Positions 18,118-26,735 of a stretch of DNA of 64,000 nucleotides are shown piece by piece. How positions within the stretch are numbered: the first letter of the stretch is position 1; every line of letters begins with the position of its first letter. A program made the position numbers and the translations under genes. Under the pieces are notes generated by a model, which was given only the letters and a program-made list of their open reading frames with translations, did not search any database and was not told the origin of the DNA. Source of the DNA: Caryophanales bacterium (lineage in GTDB: Bacteria; Bacillota; Bacilli; Bacillales; Amphibacillaceae); contig JAPFDS010000075.1 in assembly GCA_026168805.1 (NCBI GenBank), positions 62,001 to 126,000 of the forward strand, read 5' to 3'.

Positions 18118-18717
18118 CTAAAAGTAAAGATCATCAACAATACGTAAATAATCGACGCGTGCTTGATACGCAAATGGAATGATATATCCATGCTTGATGA
18201 TTTCTTCATAACGAATTGATTTTCTTCCACCATTTAAATGTCTTTGCCAATAAGTCAACAAATCCTTTGTGGGAAGTAGATATGTTTCATCTAATGTAGA
18301 GAATCGTATAATTATAAAACAAATACCATCATGTTGCAAGATTCTTTCCATGTGATGCACTTGGTGTTCATGTACGTTCGTTAAAGGAAAGGATGTTTTG
18401 CTTTTCGTTTCTTTTGCTTCAAAATCAATATGCTTACCTCTATATATGCCATTATAATCGGTAGTAGAAGCTTGTTTAAAATAGCCTTCAGTAATGACTG
18501 CTGCACTTCGTTTTGGATAATGTACACGGACAATTTGTACAGGTGTTGGCTTTTTATGGATGATCGCTTTATTTGATTCTACGTAATACGAATTTGTGTG
18601 ATCAATATCTTCTTCTAAGTTCATTCCACGGTTGCTATAAACTACTTGATTAGCTGAGTTCTTTTTGGCCAGGTTTGATGTAGAAGCACGTTTCCTTCTA
18701 CCATTTGGATAATTCAC
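18118..18717 (-). CDS. recU: Holliday junction resolvase RecU
   Basis: RecU resolves four-way junctions during recombination and also modulates RecA. The 199-residue length and the active-site segment TDYNGIYRGKHIDFEAKET are family-typical. The latter carries the metal-binding Asp, Glu and Lys residues of the restriction-enzyme fold. The start codon is GTG with an excellent AGGAGG ribosome site. It forms an operon with ponA, an association widely conserved in Bacillaceae. Confidence 0.95.
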   Translation of the reverse strand: MNYPNGRRKRASTSNLAKKNSANQVVYSNRGMNLEEDIDHTNSYYVESNKAIIHKKPTPVQIVRVHYPKRSAAVITEGYFKQASTTDYNGIYRGKHIDFEAKETKSKTSFPLTNVHEHQVHHMERILQHDGICFIIIRFSTLDETYLLPTKDLLTYWQRHLNGGRKSIRYEEIIKHGYIIPFAYQARVDYLRIVDDLYF

Positions 18718-19000
18718 TATGAGACCTCCTCACAACTAACACTACAATTTCTCCTTACTTTAAGTCACTATCCATCTTATCCATCTCCATTATATAACAT
18801 TATGGCACGAAACATAATATTAAGAGTGTATTTCATTGAAATAGGAATGAAATAATTCGTTAATTGTTCATTATTTAGCAAAACATATACGTGTTTTTGT
18901 ATATTTAATTCTAGTTTTGTCGAACGTAAAGGTATTCAGTGATATCAATGGAATATAAGTGTAAAGGAACAGATGAAAATGATTGGAAAGGAGAATATGT

Positions 19001-19183
19001 ATGGAAGCTTTGGCGCACAACCAATATACAAATTCTATGAGTACACGAAACTATCAATATGTGTTAAACCAAGCACTTCAACGGATTGAACGTACAGAAA
19101 AAGTATTACAAGAACGAGTAGATAAAGAAATCAAAACTCTTATTATGAAGCATACACACATTCAAACTACCTTAAACAAATGA
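19001..19183 (+). CDS. Small uncharacterised protein between recU and yppE
   Basis: This is a 60-residue polar, probably helical protein (centre VLNQALQRIERTEKVLQERVDKEIKTL) with no signal peptide or membrane segment. AAAGGAG lies 7 bases before the ATG at 19001, which supports a real gene. A short inverted repeat follows. B. subtilis carries several small ypp genes in the same place, but I cannot assign this one to any of them. Confidence 0.6.
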   Translation: MEALAHNQYTNSMSTRNYQYVLNQALQRIERTEKVLQERVDKEIKTLIMKHTHIQTTLNK

Positions 19184-19202
19184 ACATACATTTTTACAGT
19201 TT

Positions 19203-19243
19203 CCCTCTATTTTTGTTATTTAATAACTTAGATAGAGGGTTGT
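19203..19243 (+). terminator. Possible terminator after the 60-residue gene
   Basis: The inverted repeat CCCTCTAT (19203-19210)/ATAGAGGG (19232-19239) has further GTTATT/AATAAC pairing inside and a short T-rich sequence after it. The U-tract is weak. Confidence 0.55.
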
Positions 19244-19374
19244 TTGTATGATGGAAGAACGATAGAAGCATAATTTCTCGAAATGGTCTCTCCTTACTTG
19301 ACCAGAGGCAAGATACATACTATGCTTTAAACATCCTATATCTTTTGGGGCATGAGAAACGGAGTGTTTACATC

Positions 19375-19749
19375 TTGACGGAAAACGTGTTTCAATTAAC
19401 CAAAAAAATGAAGCAAACAATCGATGAATTACATGATATATTTTTCAGAGATGAAGAAGCACCTTCTTTGAATGACAAAACCTTCTTTTTAAATATGAAA
19501 GAAGAGACATCTCCAATGTATGAACTTCTGAAAACATGGGAGGATCTTACTTTAAAAGAAGTAAAGTCTAGAACAATTAAAGTTCATCCTCATCAAGTAC
19601 ATGCAACGGCAGAAAATATAGAATTACTCATTTTACATAGTTTTTATAAAGATTTACGAAAAAGAAGATACATGGAATATTATAACTCTTCACATTACGT
19701 ATGTAATCAAATACTGGACAGTGAAAGTACAAGCACAGCGGAGGAATAA
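19375..19749 (+). CDS. yppE: YppE family protein (DUF1798)
   Basis: This is a 124-residue helical protein of the YppE/DUF1798 family, of unknown function and known only as a four-helix-bundle-like fold. The family signature VHPHQVHATAENIELLILHSFYKDLRKRRY is present in the middle of the protein. I choose the TTG at 19375, ten bases after GGAG, because it gives the usual family length of about 123 residues. The cdd gene starts two bases after its stop, so the two are co-transcribed. Confidence 0.8.
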   Translation: MTENVFQLTKKMKQTIDELHDIFFRDEEAPSLNDKTFFLNMKEETSPMYELLKTWEDLTLKEVKSRTIKVHPHQVHATAENIELLILHSFYKDLRKRRYMEYYNSSHYVCNQILDSESTSTAEE

Positions 19750-19751
19750 TG

Positions 19752-20147
19752 ATGAAAGATACACTAGTAAAACAAGCAATACATACAATGAAACATGCAT
19801 ATATACCTTATTCAAATTTTGCAGTTGGTGCAGCTTTAGTAACTACAGATGGTAATATTTATACAGGTGTAAATATAGAGAATGCGGCATATGGATCTTC
19901 ATGCTGTGCAGAGCGTGTTGCGATTTTTTCTGCAATTGCCAATGGAGAACGCGAATTTGCAGGTCTTGCTGTTTCTGCTCATACAAAACGTCCTGTACCT
20001 CCATGTGGAGCTTGTAGACAAGTGATGTCTGAGTTTTTTAAAAAGGACATGCCTATATACTTAGTAAGTGAGTCAGAAGAGGTATATACATTTTCGATGG
20101 AAAAACTACTTCCTTTTTCTTTTTCTCCTACAGACTTAACCGATTAA
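19752..20147 (+). CDS. cdd: Cytidine deaminase
   Basis: Cdd deaminates cytidine and deoxycytidine to the uridine forms in pyrimidine salvage. It is the short, homotetrameric Bacillus type (131 residues). The catalytic CAE motif is at residues 52-54 (zinc-binding Cys52, proton-shuttling Glu54). The remaining zinc ligands Cys85 and Cys88 lie in PPCGAC. Two ATGs (19749 and 19752) are possible. The second has better spacing from GGAGG. Confidence 0.95.
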   Translation: MKDTLVKQAIHTMKHAYIPYSNFAVGAALVTTDGNIYTGVNIENAAYGSSCCAERVAIFSAIANGEREFAGLAVSAHTKRPVPPCGACRQVMSEFFKKDMPIYLVSESEEVYTFSMEKLLPFSFSPTDLTD

Positions 20148-20184
20148 AATGTAGTTCATTGTAATTTTTAATGATACAGTTATT

Positions 20185-20204
20185 TTATGCTATACTTAGC
20201 ATAA
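20185..20204 (+). promoter_or_regulatory. Palindrome on a putative gpsB promoter
   Basis: A 20-bp inverted repeat TTATGCTA-TACT-TAGCATAA contains a good -10-like TATACT at its centre, about 80 bp before gpsB. This is the arrangement expected of an operator covering a promoter. The binding protein is unknown and the -35 region is poor. Confidence 0.45.
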
Positions 20205-20281
20205 GCATAATACAGTATTAGGGAAATCAACTATTCATACAGACAAAATTTCATATGATGTTTGTAAAGGAGTGTACATGT

Positions 20282-20587
20282 ATGCAAGACCAACAAATCC
20301 AATTAACAAGCAAAGAGATTTTAGAAAAAGACTTTAAAACTGCCATGCGTGGATACAATCAAGAAGAAGTAGATGCTTTTCTCGACATCGTTATTCAAGA
20401 TTACAATGCATTTCAACGACAAATTGATGCGTTACAAAACGAAAACAATCAAATGAAGAAAAACATGAGTAATATGCGTCAACAAGAGCCAAGAACGCAA
20501 ACAACTCAATCCGTCAATTATGATGTACTTAAACGACTATCCAATTTAGAAAAAGAAGTATTTGGACGAAAATACCAAGATATGTAA
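20282..20587 (+). CDS. gpsB: Cell-division/elongation coordinator GpsB
   Basis: GpsB is a DivIVA-like coiled-coil protein that shuttles PBP1 (PonA, encoded at 15.3-18.1 kb) between division and elongation sites. The 101-residue protein has the N-terminal lipid- and PBP-binding domain (ILEKDFKTAMRGYNQEEVDAFLD), a coiled coil, then a short C-terminal trimerising helix (YDVLKRLSNLEKEVFG). AAAGGAG lies 9 bases before the ATG at 20282. The frame stays open upstream, but that extension is not family-like. The RNase P RNA gene follows, as in B. subtilis. Confidence 0.94.
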   Translation: MQDQQIQLTSKEILEKDFKTAMRGYNQEEVDAFLDIVIQDYNAFQRQIDALQNENNQMKKNMSNMRQQEPRTQTTQSVNYDVLKRLSNLEKEVFGRKYQDM

Positions 20588-20598
20588 GTGAAATAATC

Positions 20599-20627
20599 GT
20601 GACGAATGTCAATTCATATGGTACAAT
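20599..20627 (+). promoter_or_regulatory. SigA-type promoter of rnpB
   Basis: A -35-like GTGACG (20599-20604) is separated by 17 bp from a -10 TACAAT (20622-20627). Transcription would start near 20634, exactly at the 5' end of the RNase P RNA. Confidence 0.7.
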
Positions 20628-20633
20628 AATAAT

Positions 20634-21030
20634 ATTCGAATACTCATGTAATCGCTGCGCAACACAATGTTGTGTAGAGGAAAGTCCATACTCACACAAA
20701 CTGAGATGTTTGTAGTGTTCATGCTTAATGAAATCATAAGTTAAGGAAACCTATATGGTTTACGGCAGGAGATATTCCTACGTCATTTGATAGGGAATAT
20801 GTACCTTTAAAGTGCCACAGAGACGTAGTCATAATGGAAACATTATGAGTGGAACGGGTAAACCCCATGAGTGAGCAACCCAAACAAATGGTAGGGGCAT
20901 CCTTTAGTAGGGAATTCAACTGAAAAAGGGACAAGTTCATCTTGTAGATAGATGATTACATCCTTCGTACAAGGCTGACCACCGTAGTAGTACAACGGAA
21001 CAGAACATGGCTTATCGAGTATTCAATGGT
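20634..21030 (+). ncRNA. rnpB: RNase P RNA, Bacillus (type B) class
   Basis: This is the catalytic RNA that removes 5' leaders from tRNA precursors. Conserved pieces in order are GTAATCGCTGCG, GAGGAAAGTCCATACTC, TACGGCAGGAG, AAAGTGCCACAGAGACG, GTGGAACGGGTAAACCCC, GAGCAACCCAAA and ACAGAACATGGCTTA. The terminal P1 helix is formed by GAATACTC (20638-20645) and GAGTATTC (21017-21024). The length of about 397 nt equals the type B RNAs of Bacillus. The exact ends are estimated to within a few bases. Confidence 0.95.
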
Positions 21031-21050
21031 CACATATGATTTTGTTAGCA

Positions 21051-21090
21051 AACCTTTCTAATACGATTGTTATTAGAAAGGTTTTTATTT
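21051..21090 (+). terminator. Terminator of rnpB
   Basis: A perfect 13-bp stem (21051-21063 with 21071-21083) with a 7-nt loop is followed by TTTATTTT. Confidence 0.9.
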
Positions 21091-21119
21091 TGTATACAAC
21101 GAAGAGAGGAATGTTCTAT

Positions 21120-22280
21120 ATGAAAAATATTCGGTTGTTAGCAACTGCGGCTATGGGTTTAGAATCAATTGTTGCTCATGAACTTAGACAATTAGGATAT
21201 GAAGTCGAGGTTGAAAATGGAAAGGTTTTATTCACCGCTTCACCAGCAGCAATTCCAAGATGTAATTTATGGCTACGTTCAGCAGATCGATTAAAAGTAG
21301 TCGTAGGAGATTTTAAAGCAACTTCCTTTGATGAATTATTTGAAAAAACAAAATCACTTCCATGGGAACGATTTATTGAAGAAGATGGAGCCTTCCCAGT
21401 AAGTGGTAAATCCCACAAATCGAAGTTATATAGTGTACCTGATTGCCAAGCAATCGTTAAAAAAGCAATGGTTGATCGGTTAAAAAACAAACACGGCATT
21501 GCACATAGACTGGTTGAAACAGGCGCACGCTCAAAAATAGAAGTAGCTATCCTAAAGGATCACGTTACCATAACAATGGACACGTCTGGGGACGGTTTAC
21601 ATAAAAGAGGTTACCGTGTAGGACAAGGGGATGCTCCACTGAAAGAGACGTTAGCTGCGTCATTGGTATTGCTAACCAATTGGCGTCCTGACGAGCCGCT
21701 GATTGATCCGTTTTGTGGATCGGGAACCATTCCAATTGAAGCCGCAATGATCGGACAAAAAATTGCACCAGGATTTAATCGAGAATTTGATGCAGAAGAA
21801 TGGGGTTGGGTTTCACAGAAGTATTGGGATCAAGCATTTGAAGAGGCTGAGGATGTGGCCGATTATGATCAAGCTCTTTCTATTATTGGATCTGATATCG
21901 ATCATAAAATGGTTGAAGTTTCACAGAAAAATGCGATGGAAGCCGGACTTGCTGACCTCATTTCATGGAAGCAAATGCAAGTAAGCGATATGAGAATTGA
22001 TCATGAAGTGAACGGGTATATTGTTTCGAACCCTCCGTATGGAGAACGAATAGGGGATAAGGACGCGGTTGCAAAAGCATACAAAGATCTCGGGAAGACG
22101 ATGGCACAACATCCTTCATGGAGTGTATATATGTTAACTTCAATGAAATCATTTGAGGAACAATACGGGGAAAAAGCGACAAGAAAACGTAAGTTGTTTA
22201 ATGGATTTATTGAAACAGATTACTATCAATACTTCGGTAAAAAAGAAAAAATGTGTAGCGGCAAATGCTCTACACATTAG
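21120..22280 (+). CDS. ypsC: THUMP-domain 23S rRNA (guanine-N2) methyltransferase (RlmL-type, YpsC)
   Basis: This 386-residue protein is an SAM-dependent RNA methyltransferase corresponding to the N-terminal module of E. coli RlmL, which makes m2G2445. A THUMP RNA-binding domain occupies roughly residues 45-155. The SAM motif is DPFCGSGTIPIEAA and the catalytic NPPY is at residues 304-307. The ATG at 21120 after GAGAGGA matches the family N terminus. Farther upstream the frame overlaps the rnpB terminator. Its position after gpsB-rnpB is the Bacillus order. Confidence 0.92.
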   Translation: MKNIRLLATAAMGLESIVAHELRQLGYEVEVENGKVLFTASPAAIPRCNLWLRSADRLKVVVGDFKATSFDELFEKTKSLPWERFIEEDGAFPVSGKSHKSKLYSVPDCQAIVKKAMVDRLKNKHGIAHRLVETGARSKIEVAILKDHVTITMDTSGDGLHKRGYRVGQGDAPLKETLAASLVLLTNWRPDEPLIDPFCGSGTIPIEAAMIGQKIAPGFNREFDAEEWGWVSQKYWDQAFEEAEDVADYDQALSIIGSDIDHKMVEVSQKNAMEAGLADLISWKQMQVSDMRIDHEVNGYIVSNPPYGERIGDKDAVAKAYKDLGKTMAQHPSWSVYMLTSMKSFEEQYGEKATRKRKLFNGFIETDYYQYFGKKEKMCSGKCSTH

Positions 22281-22300
22281 AGTTTATCAAAATCAATAAT

Positions 22301-22335
22301 ATCCCTTCTAGCTTGATATAGAAGGGATGTTTTTT
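22301..22335. terminator. Terminator between ypsC and the convergent Sco gene
   Basis: A perfect 10-bp stem ATCCCTTCTA/TAGAAGGGAT is followed on the plus strand by GTTTTTTG. A second, smaller hairpin (ATGTGTAG/CTACACAT) overlaps the end of the methyltransferase gene. Confidence 0.85.
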
Positions 22336-22358
22336 GCATACGTTGATGCATGTATGCA

Positions 22359-22946
22359 TTAGTTTATGGTGCTCATAATTCGTTTATAGGCACGATCTGT
22401 ATCAAAAGCATTTCCCATGGTAAATTTCTCAATCAAGTTGTTTTTCTCATCTAAAAAATATGCATATGTGGAGTGAATAATGTCACCAGTACCCGGATCC
22501 CGATAGAGGAAGCCTAAAGAATCAGCAACTTCTTTTGTATTTTCTTCATTTGACCGTAAAAACTTCCAGCCATCGTCATCTGAAGTTACTTCAAACTGAT
22601 TCGCGTATCTTCTGAGTACTTCAGGTGTATCATCTCTAGGATTGATTGTAATGGTTAAAAATTCCACTTGATCACCAAATACTCCTTCTTTTTCTAAATC
22701 ATTACGTAGCTTTGACATCTCTAATGTCGTTACTGGACAAATATCTGGACAATTTACATACATAAATTCAATAATCCGTACTTTAGGGTCCATGTCTCCA
22801 AATGAATACTCACCATCAAAAGCAGTATCCATAACAATATCTTCTGGTAACTCGGCACTACCAGGACGAACAACTTCTAAATAATAAATTCCACTACCAA
22901 TTCCTATAATAAGTAAAATGACGAATATAATATAAAACTTTTTCAT
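22359..22946 (-). CDS. Sco1/SenC-type copper chaperone for cytochrome oxidase
   Basis: This is a membrane-anchored thioredoxin-fold protein that delivers copper to the CuA centre of cytochrome oxidase. The 195-residue protein begins with a hydrophobic anchor (about residues 4-23). The copper ligands are Cys66 and Cys70 in CPDICP, and His158 in IIHSTYAYF. I chose the ATG at 22946, which has AGGAGG upstream. It is the last gene of the ba3 oxidase cluster, 84 bp behind subunit I, which agrees with a dedicated assembly role. Confidence 0.92.
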   Translation of the reverse strand: MKKFYIIFVILLIIGIGSGIYYLEVVRPGSAELPEDIVMDTAFDGEYSFGDMDPKVRIIEFMYVNCPDICPVTTLEMSKLRNDLEKEGVFGDQVEFLTITINPRDDTPEVLRRYANQFEVTSDDDGWKFLRSNEENTKEVADSLGFLYRDPGTGDIIHSTYAYFLDEKNNLIEKFTMGNAFDTDRAYKRIMSTIN

Positions 22947-23030
22947 CCTTATTGCCTCCTTGTTCAATAACCTTTTGCAACGAACAATAGAAAGAGGGGA
23001 GAAGTGAATGTTCTCCCCAAACATATTCAT

Positions 23031-24689
23031 TTAATATAACTTAAATCCTGGTGATCCTGGAGGTGCGTTTTGAATAATATCGATAAACGGAATAGTGTAT
23101 GCGAATAGGATCAATAAAAGTGTAATCCCAATCCACAATTTCCAGTTTTCAAATACTTTAGGCGTTTCTCCAGCATCATGTGAAAGAGTTGCCACTGGGA
23201 ATTCTTCTTCCCCTTTAGGTGCAAAGAAAGCAAGGCGAATGAAGATCACAATCATAATAACCATACCGATAAAGAGAATCGTTCCACCGACAGCTTGAGC
23301 CATTTGATAAGGTCCCCATGCCATCGTATCCGCATTACCTGCATATTCTGAGTAAGCTGATCTTCTCGGACCACCTAGTAATCCTTGCCAGTGCATCGCA
23401 CCAGACATAATTAACATTCCTACGGTCCAAACGATTGTTTGAATAATTCCCCAACGATTTAACGAAGCGGTTAATTTTCGTCCGGTAAGCGATGGAATGA
23501 GCCAATATGCAATACCAAAAAATGTTAAGATAACTGTTGTTGCTGCTGTTAAGTGGAAGTGTCCAGTAACCCAAATGGTGTTATGCACAACTTGGTTCAT
23601 TTGGTTGGAAGCGTTAATAATACCACCTGCACCACCTGGTATGAACAACACCATACCAATAAACGGAGCTAAGAAACGAACATCTTTCCAAGGCATTTTC
23701 TTCACCCAACCAAACAGCCCTTTACCGCCTAATTCACGACCTCGAGCTTCAAATGTTGCAAATAAAGAGAATGCCGTCATTAGTGATGGAATAACTACTA
23801 ACATTGTTAATATTACTTGAATATACTTCCAAAACGGGTCAATTCCTGGCTCTGTAAGCTGGTGGTGAAACCCGACAGGGATCGAGAATAATAGTAATAA
23901 AACAAACGATAATCTAGCAAGTGTATCTGAAAATATTTTACCACCGATAATTTTTGGTATAATCGCATACCATGCCATATAAGCAGGGAGCAACCAGAAA
24001 TACACAAGTGGATGTCCGAAATACCAGAACAATGTTCTGCTAACTAATACGTCAATTGTTTCAGTGATTCCTAAAGACATTGGTAAAAATTGAATGAGAA
24101 CAGATGCTGCAACACCTAATGTTGCAATTTGCCACATAACTAAAGTAATTACTGCCATATAACTAAGTAAAGGTGTTTTCTTACCTGGATTTTCTTTTCT
24201 CCAACGGCTATGGCGTTTGAAGACAGTAAATCCAATGAGCCAACTACCTACAATCACTAGGACAAGTCCGATATAAAAACCTGGGTGAGCCATCATCGGA
24301 GCATAAAACGTATAAAGAACAGTCGCTTTGTTAATTAAAATGAAGTAAGACGTAACGACGACACCTACAGTCATCATCCAAAATCCTGTCCAAGCTAAGC
24401 GAAGTTCTCCTTTCGAATAGCTTCCAGCTGTTTTACTTTGAGCTGCAAGCATAAATCCTAAAATGAAAAACGTTGTAAGTACGAGTCCAAGCATTACACC
24501 ATGTACAGTTAATATTTGATAATAGTTAAATCCACCTGGAATCGTAAATTTACCAGAACGCTCTAACGTTTGTAAAAGCCCACAAGTTGCACCTATAAAA
24601 AGTGCTGCAAATGCTACGTACATATGAGCCATTGCTAATTTTGCATCAGGTGTTGCTATACTTCTTACAGATTTTATAGTTTTCTTCAT
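23031..24689 (-). CDS. cbaA: ba3-type (B-family) cytochrome c oxidase subunit I
   Basis: This is the catalytic subunit of a B-type heme-copper oxidase, the terminal proton-pumping oxidase that accepts electrons from cytochrome c. The 552-residue protein has about 13 membrane helices. The heme ligands are in TVHGVM and in GHFHLT. The CuB histidines are in GHPLVYFW, with the adjacent tyrosine for the His-Tyr crosslink, and HHQLTEPG. The glutamate typical of A-type oxidases is absent from the corresponding helix, in line with the ba3 class. It follows subunit II with no gap. It probably takes electrons delivered through the bc complex at the left end of the window. Confidence 0.93.
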   Translation of the reverse strand: MKKTIKSVRSIATPDAKLAMAHMYVAFAALFIGATCGLLQTLERSGKFTIPGGFNYYQILTVHGVMLGLVLTTFFILGFMLAAQSKTAGSYSKGELRLAWTGFWMMTVGVVVTSYFILINKATVLYTFYAPMMAHPGFYIGLVLVIVGSWLIGFTVFKRHSRWRKENPGKKTPLLSYMAVITLVMWQIATLGVAASVLIQFLPMSLGITETIDVLVSRTLFWYFGHPLVYFWLLPAYMAWYAIIPKIIGGKIFSDTLARLSFVLLLLFSIPVGFHHQLTEPGIDPFWKYIQVILTMLVVIPSLMTAFSLFATFEARGRELGGKGLFGWVKKMPWKDVRFLAPFIGMVLFIPGGAGGIINASNQMNQVVHNTIWVTGHFHLTAATTVILTFFGIAYWLIPSLTGRKLTASLNRWGIIQTIVWTVGMLIMSGAMHWQGLLGGPRRSAYSEYAGNADTMAWGPYQMAQAVGGTILFIGMVIMIVIFIRLAFFAPKGEEEFPVATLSHDAGETPKVFENWKLWIGITLLLILFAYTIPFIDIIQNAPPGSPGFKLY

Positions 24690-25172
24690 TTAGTCCACCA
24701 CCTTAATAGTAGCAGCCATCGTCTGATGTCCTGTACCACAGTATTCGTTACATAATAATGTAAAAGTTCCTTCATTTTTAAATGTATTTGTATAAGTGCT
24801 GATATATCCAGGTTCTAACATCATATTGACGTTTGTACCTGCAAGTTCAAACCCATGAATAACATCTGAAGTTGTTGCGCTAATGTGAACTGTTGCACCT
24901 TTTGGTATTTCAACAATGCCATCAGGTTCCCCGACGTCATAATGGAAAGCAGATGCTAATACCGTTAATTGATATTCATTATCTCCAATTTGTTTTAAAC
25001 CAGGTTCATTAAATGGGGCCTCTTTCGCTGCTTTTGCAGGATCAATGGTTACTGCACAGCTAGGTGGTTGGTTACCCATGTAAAAAGCACTAATTCCTAC
25101 TACTGTTAAAAACACAAGTAATGTTACTGTTCCAAACCACAGCCAAATCTTTTCATATTTGTGCATGTTCAT
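24690..25172 (-). CDS. cbaB: ba3-type cytochrome c oxidase subunit II (CuA)
   Basis: This 160-residue subunit has one N-terminal membrane helix (about 9-32) and an external cupredoxin domain carrying the binuclear CuA centre. All expected ligands are visible: His106 (DVIHGF), Cys141, Glu143, Cys145, His149 and Met152 in LLCNEYCGTGHQTM. The single-helix form is characteristic of ba3 oxidases, whereas A-type subunit II has two helices. GGAGC precedes the ATG. The stop codon abuts the subunit I start. Confidence 0.94.
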   Translation of the reverse strand: MNMHKYEKIWLWFGTVTLLVFLTVVGISAFYMGNQPPSCAVTIDPAKAAKEAPFNEPGLKQIGDNEYQLTVLASAFHYDVGEPDGIVEIPKGATVHISATTSDVIHGFELAGTNVNMMLEPGYISTYTNTFKNEGTFTLLCNEYCGTGHQTMAATIKVVD

Positions 25173-25198
25173 TTGTCATGCTCCTCTCTCAAATTGAC

Positions 25199-25348
25199 CT
25201 ATCGTATTAAAAATAAGATCCAAACACCAACCCATGAAGCAATTAAAAACAATCCTAGAAGCATGACCGCTATAAATGTACCTTTAAATTCGTTTTCTTC
25301 TTCCTTTTCTACATCTTTTTCATGTTCTTCCATTGGAGCTTGTGTCAT
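25199..25348 (-). CDS. Cytochrome c oxidase small subunit IIa
   Basis: This is a 49-residue single-helix protein. An acidic N terminus (EEHEKDVEKEEENE) is followed by one membrane span (GTFIAVMLLGLFLIASWVGVWILFLI). It corresponds to subunit IIa of ba3 oxidases, which replaces the missing first helix of subunit II. Its location 26 bp before the subunit II gene supports this. I place the start at the ATG at 25348. A longer frame upstream lacks a better ribosome site. Confidence 0.8.
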   Translation of the reverse strand: MTQAPMEEHEKDVEKEEENEFKGTFIAVMLLGLFLIASWVGVWILFLIR

Positions 25349-25643
25349 TGCAATTTCCACTCCTTTCTTGTTTGAAATAAGCATGATTTTAAAAAATAAC
25401 TATGTACTATTTTCGTTCGTGCTTAGTTCAAATTTGTTTGGTTAATCTATATCTATCATACACAAAAAAACACGTTCAAACGCTGGTATGACAACGTTTC
25501 ACACATTGTTCAAAAATACAAAAATAACGTGCAATATAGATTTTACTAACCATAAGGTTAAAGAAGTTTGTGACAAATGTATGAATGAAATCAGCATATT
25601 TTATAGAGTTCAGGGAAATATGTACATATAAAGGAGTGAAAGT

Positions 25644-26735
25644 ATGTCGTTTATAACTTCCATAGGGGTAGGTATTCCTGCGTATAAACTTACACAACAT
25701 GAAGTAAAGGAAATGATTCCTCAATTATTTCCCACTTTTCGCACAAAAATGGGACGATTATTACCTATTTTCGATCATAGTCAGATAGAAGAAAGACAAG
25801 TAGTTGTTGATAAAGAGTGGTTTATAGAAGAACATTCATTCAGTGAGCGAAATCAATTGTATATTGATGAAACCATTAAGCTTTCTGTTGGGGCTATTCA
25901 AGAATGCATGACGAATCTAAAGGTATTAACACATGAGTTTCCACTTGAACATATTGATATGTTACTGTTTGTATCTAGTTCAGGAATCAGTACACCTTCT
26001 ATAGATGCATATATCATGAATGAACTCCCATTTCGATCAGATGTTATACGTTTACCTTTATGGGGGCTAGGATGTGCCGGAGGAGCAATGGCAATCTCAA
26101 GAGCACATGAGTGGCTCCAAGCAAATCCTGATAAGAATGCTTTAGTCGTAAGCAGTGAACTATGTAGCTTAACCTTTCAAAAAGATGATCAGAAGATGAG
26201 CAATTTGGTAGGTACAGCACTTTTTGGTGATGGCGTTAGTGCAACATTAATGATCGGGAATGAGTCTGAACAACGCTCTTGTATTCGTTCCAATGTCCCA
26301 AAAGTTCGTTCAACACACTCACATATTGAAAAAAACACATTAGATATTATGGGATGGAATGTTACAAATAATGGGTTCGAAGTTATTTTTTCTAAACGTA
26401 TACCTACATTGATAGAATCCATCTGGAAGGGGCATGTTGATCATGCTTTACAACGTATGGATTTGCAGTCTGAAGAGATTACCTCTTGGATTTTACATCC
26501 GGGGGGACGTAAGGTCATTGAGGAAATGAAGCGTGTATATGATCTAGAAGAGGAGCACATACAATATTCTGTTGACGTCTTGCGCGAACACGGGAATATG
26601 TCGTCCACGACAATTTTTTACATATTAAAACGTTGGATTGAAAATGGAAGTATTGAAAAAACAAGTGTTTTGTCATCACTTGGTCCAGGATTTAGTTCTG
26701 AAGTATTACTATTAGAATGGATGCAAATGACATGA
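25644..26735 (+). CDS. bpsA: Type III polyketide synthase (alkylpyrone synthase)
   Basis: This chalcone/stilbene-synthase-fold enzyme of 363 residues condenses a fatty acyl-CoA with malonyl-CoA to give alkylpyrones. The catalytic triad is Cys144 (WGLGCAGGAMA), His285 (WILHPGG) and Asn318 (EHGNMSS). In B. subtilis, BpsA products are O-methylated by BpsB, and the same gene pair is present here. AAAGGAG precedes the ATG. A 295-bp divergent gap separates it from the oxidase operon. Confidence 0.93.
   Translation: MSFITSIGVGIPAYKLTQHEVKEMIPQLFPTFRTKMGRLLPIFDHSQIEERQVVVDKEWFIEEHSFSERNQLYIDETIKLSVGAIQECMTNLKVLTHEFPLEHIDMLLFVSSSGISTPSIDAYIMNELPFRSDVIRLPLWGLGCAGGAMAISRAHEWLQANPDKNALVVSSELCSLTFQKDDQKMSNLVGTALFGDGVSATLMIGNESEQRSCIRSNVPKVRSTHSHIEKNTLDIMGWNVTNNGFEVIFSKRIPTLIESIWKGHVDHALQRMDLQSEEITSWILHPGGRKVIEEMKRVYDLEEEHIQYSVDVLREHGNMSSTTIFYILKRWIENGSIEKTSVLSSLGPGFSSEVLLLEWMQMT

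Noticed and set aside
19220-19420. 66-codon minus-strand frame across the gap before yppE
   Set aside because: It overlaps the yppE start, lacks a ribosome site and has no protein-like pattern.
25480-25500. cre-like sequence upstream of the ba3 oxidase operon
   Set aside because: Aligned on its central CG it misses the consensus at several fixed positions on both strands.
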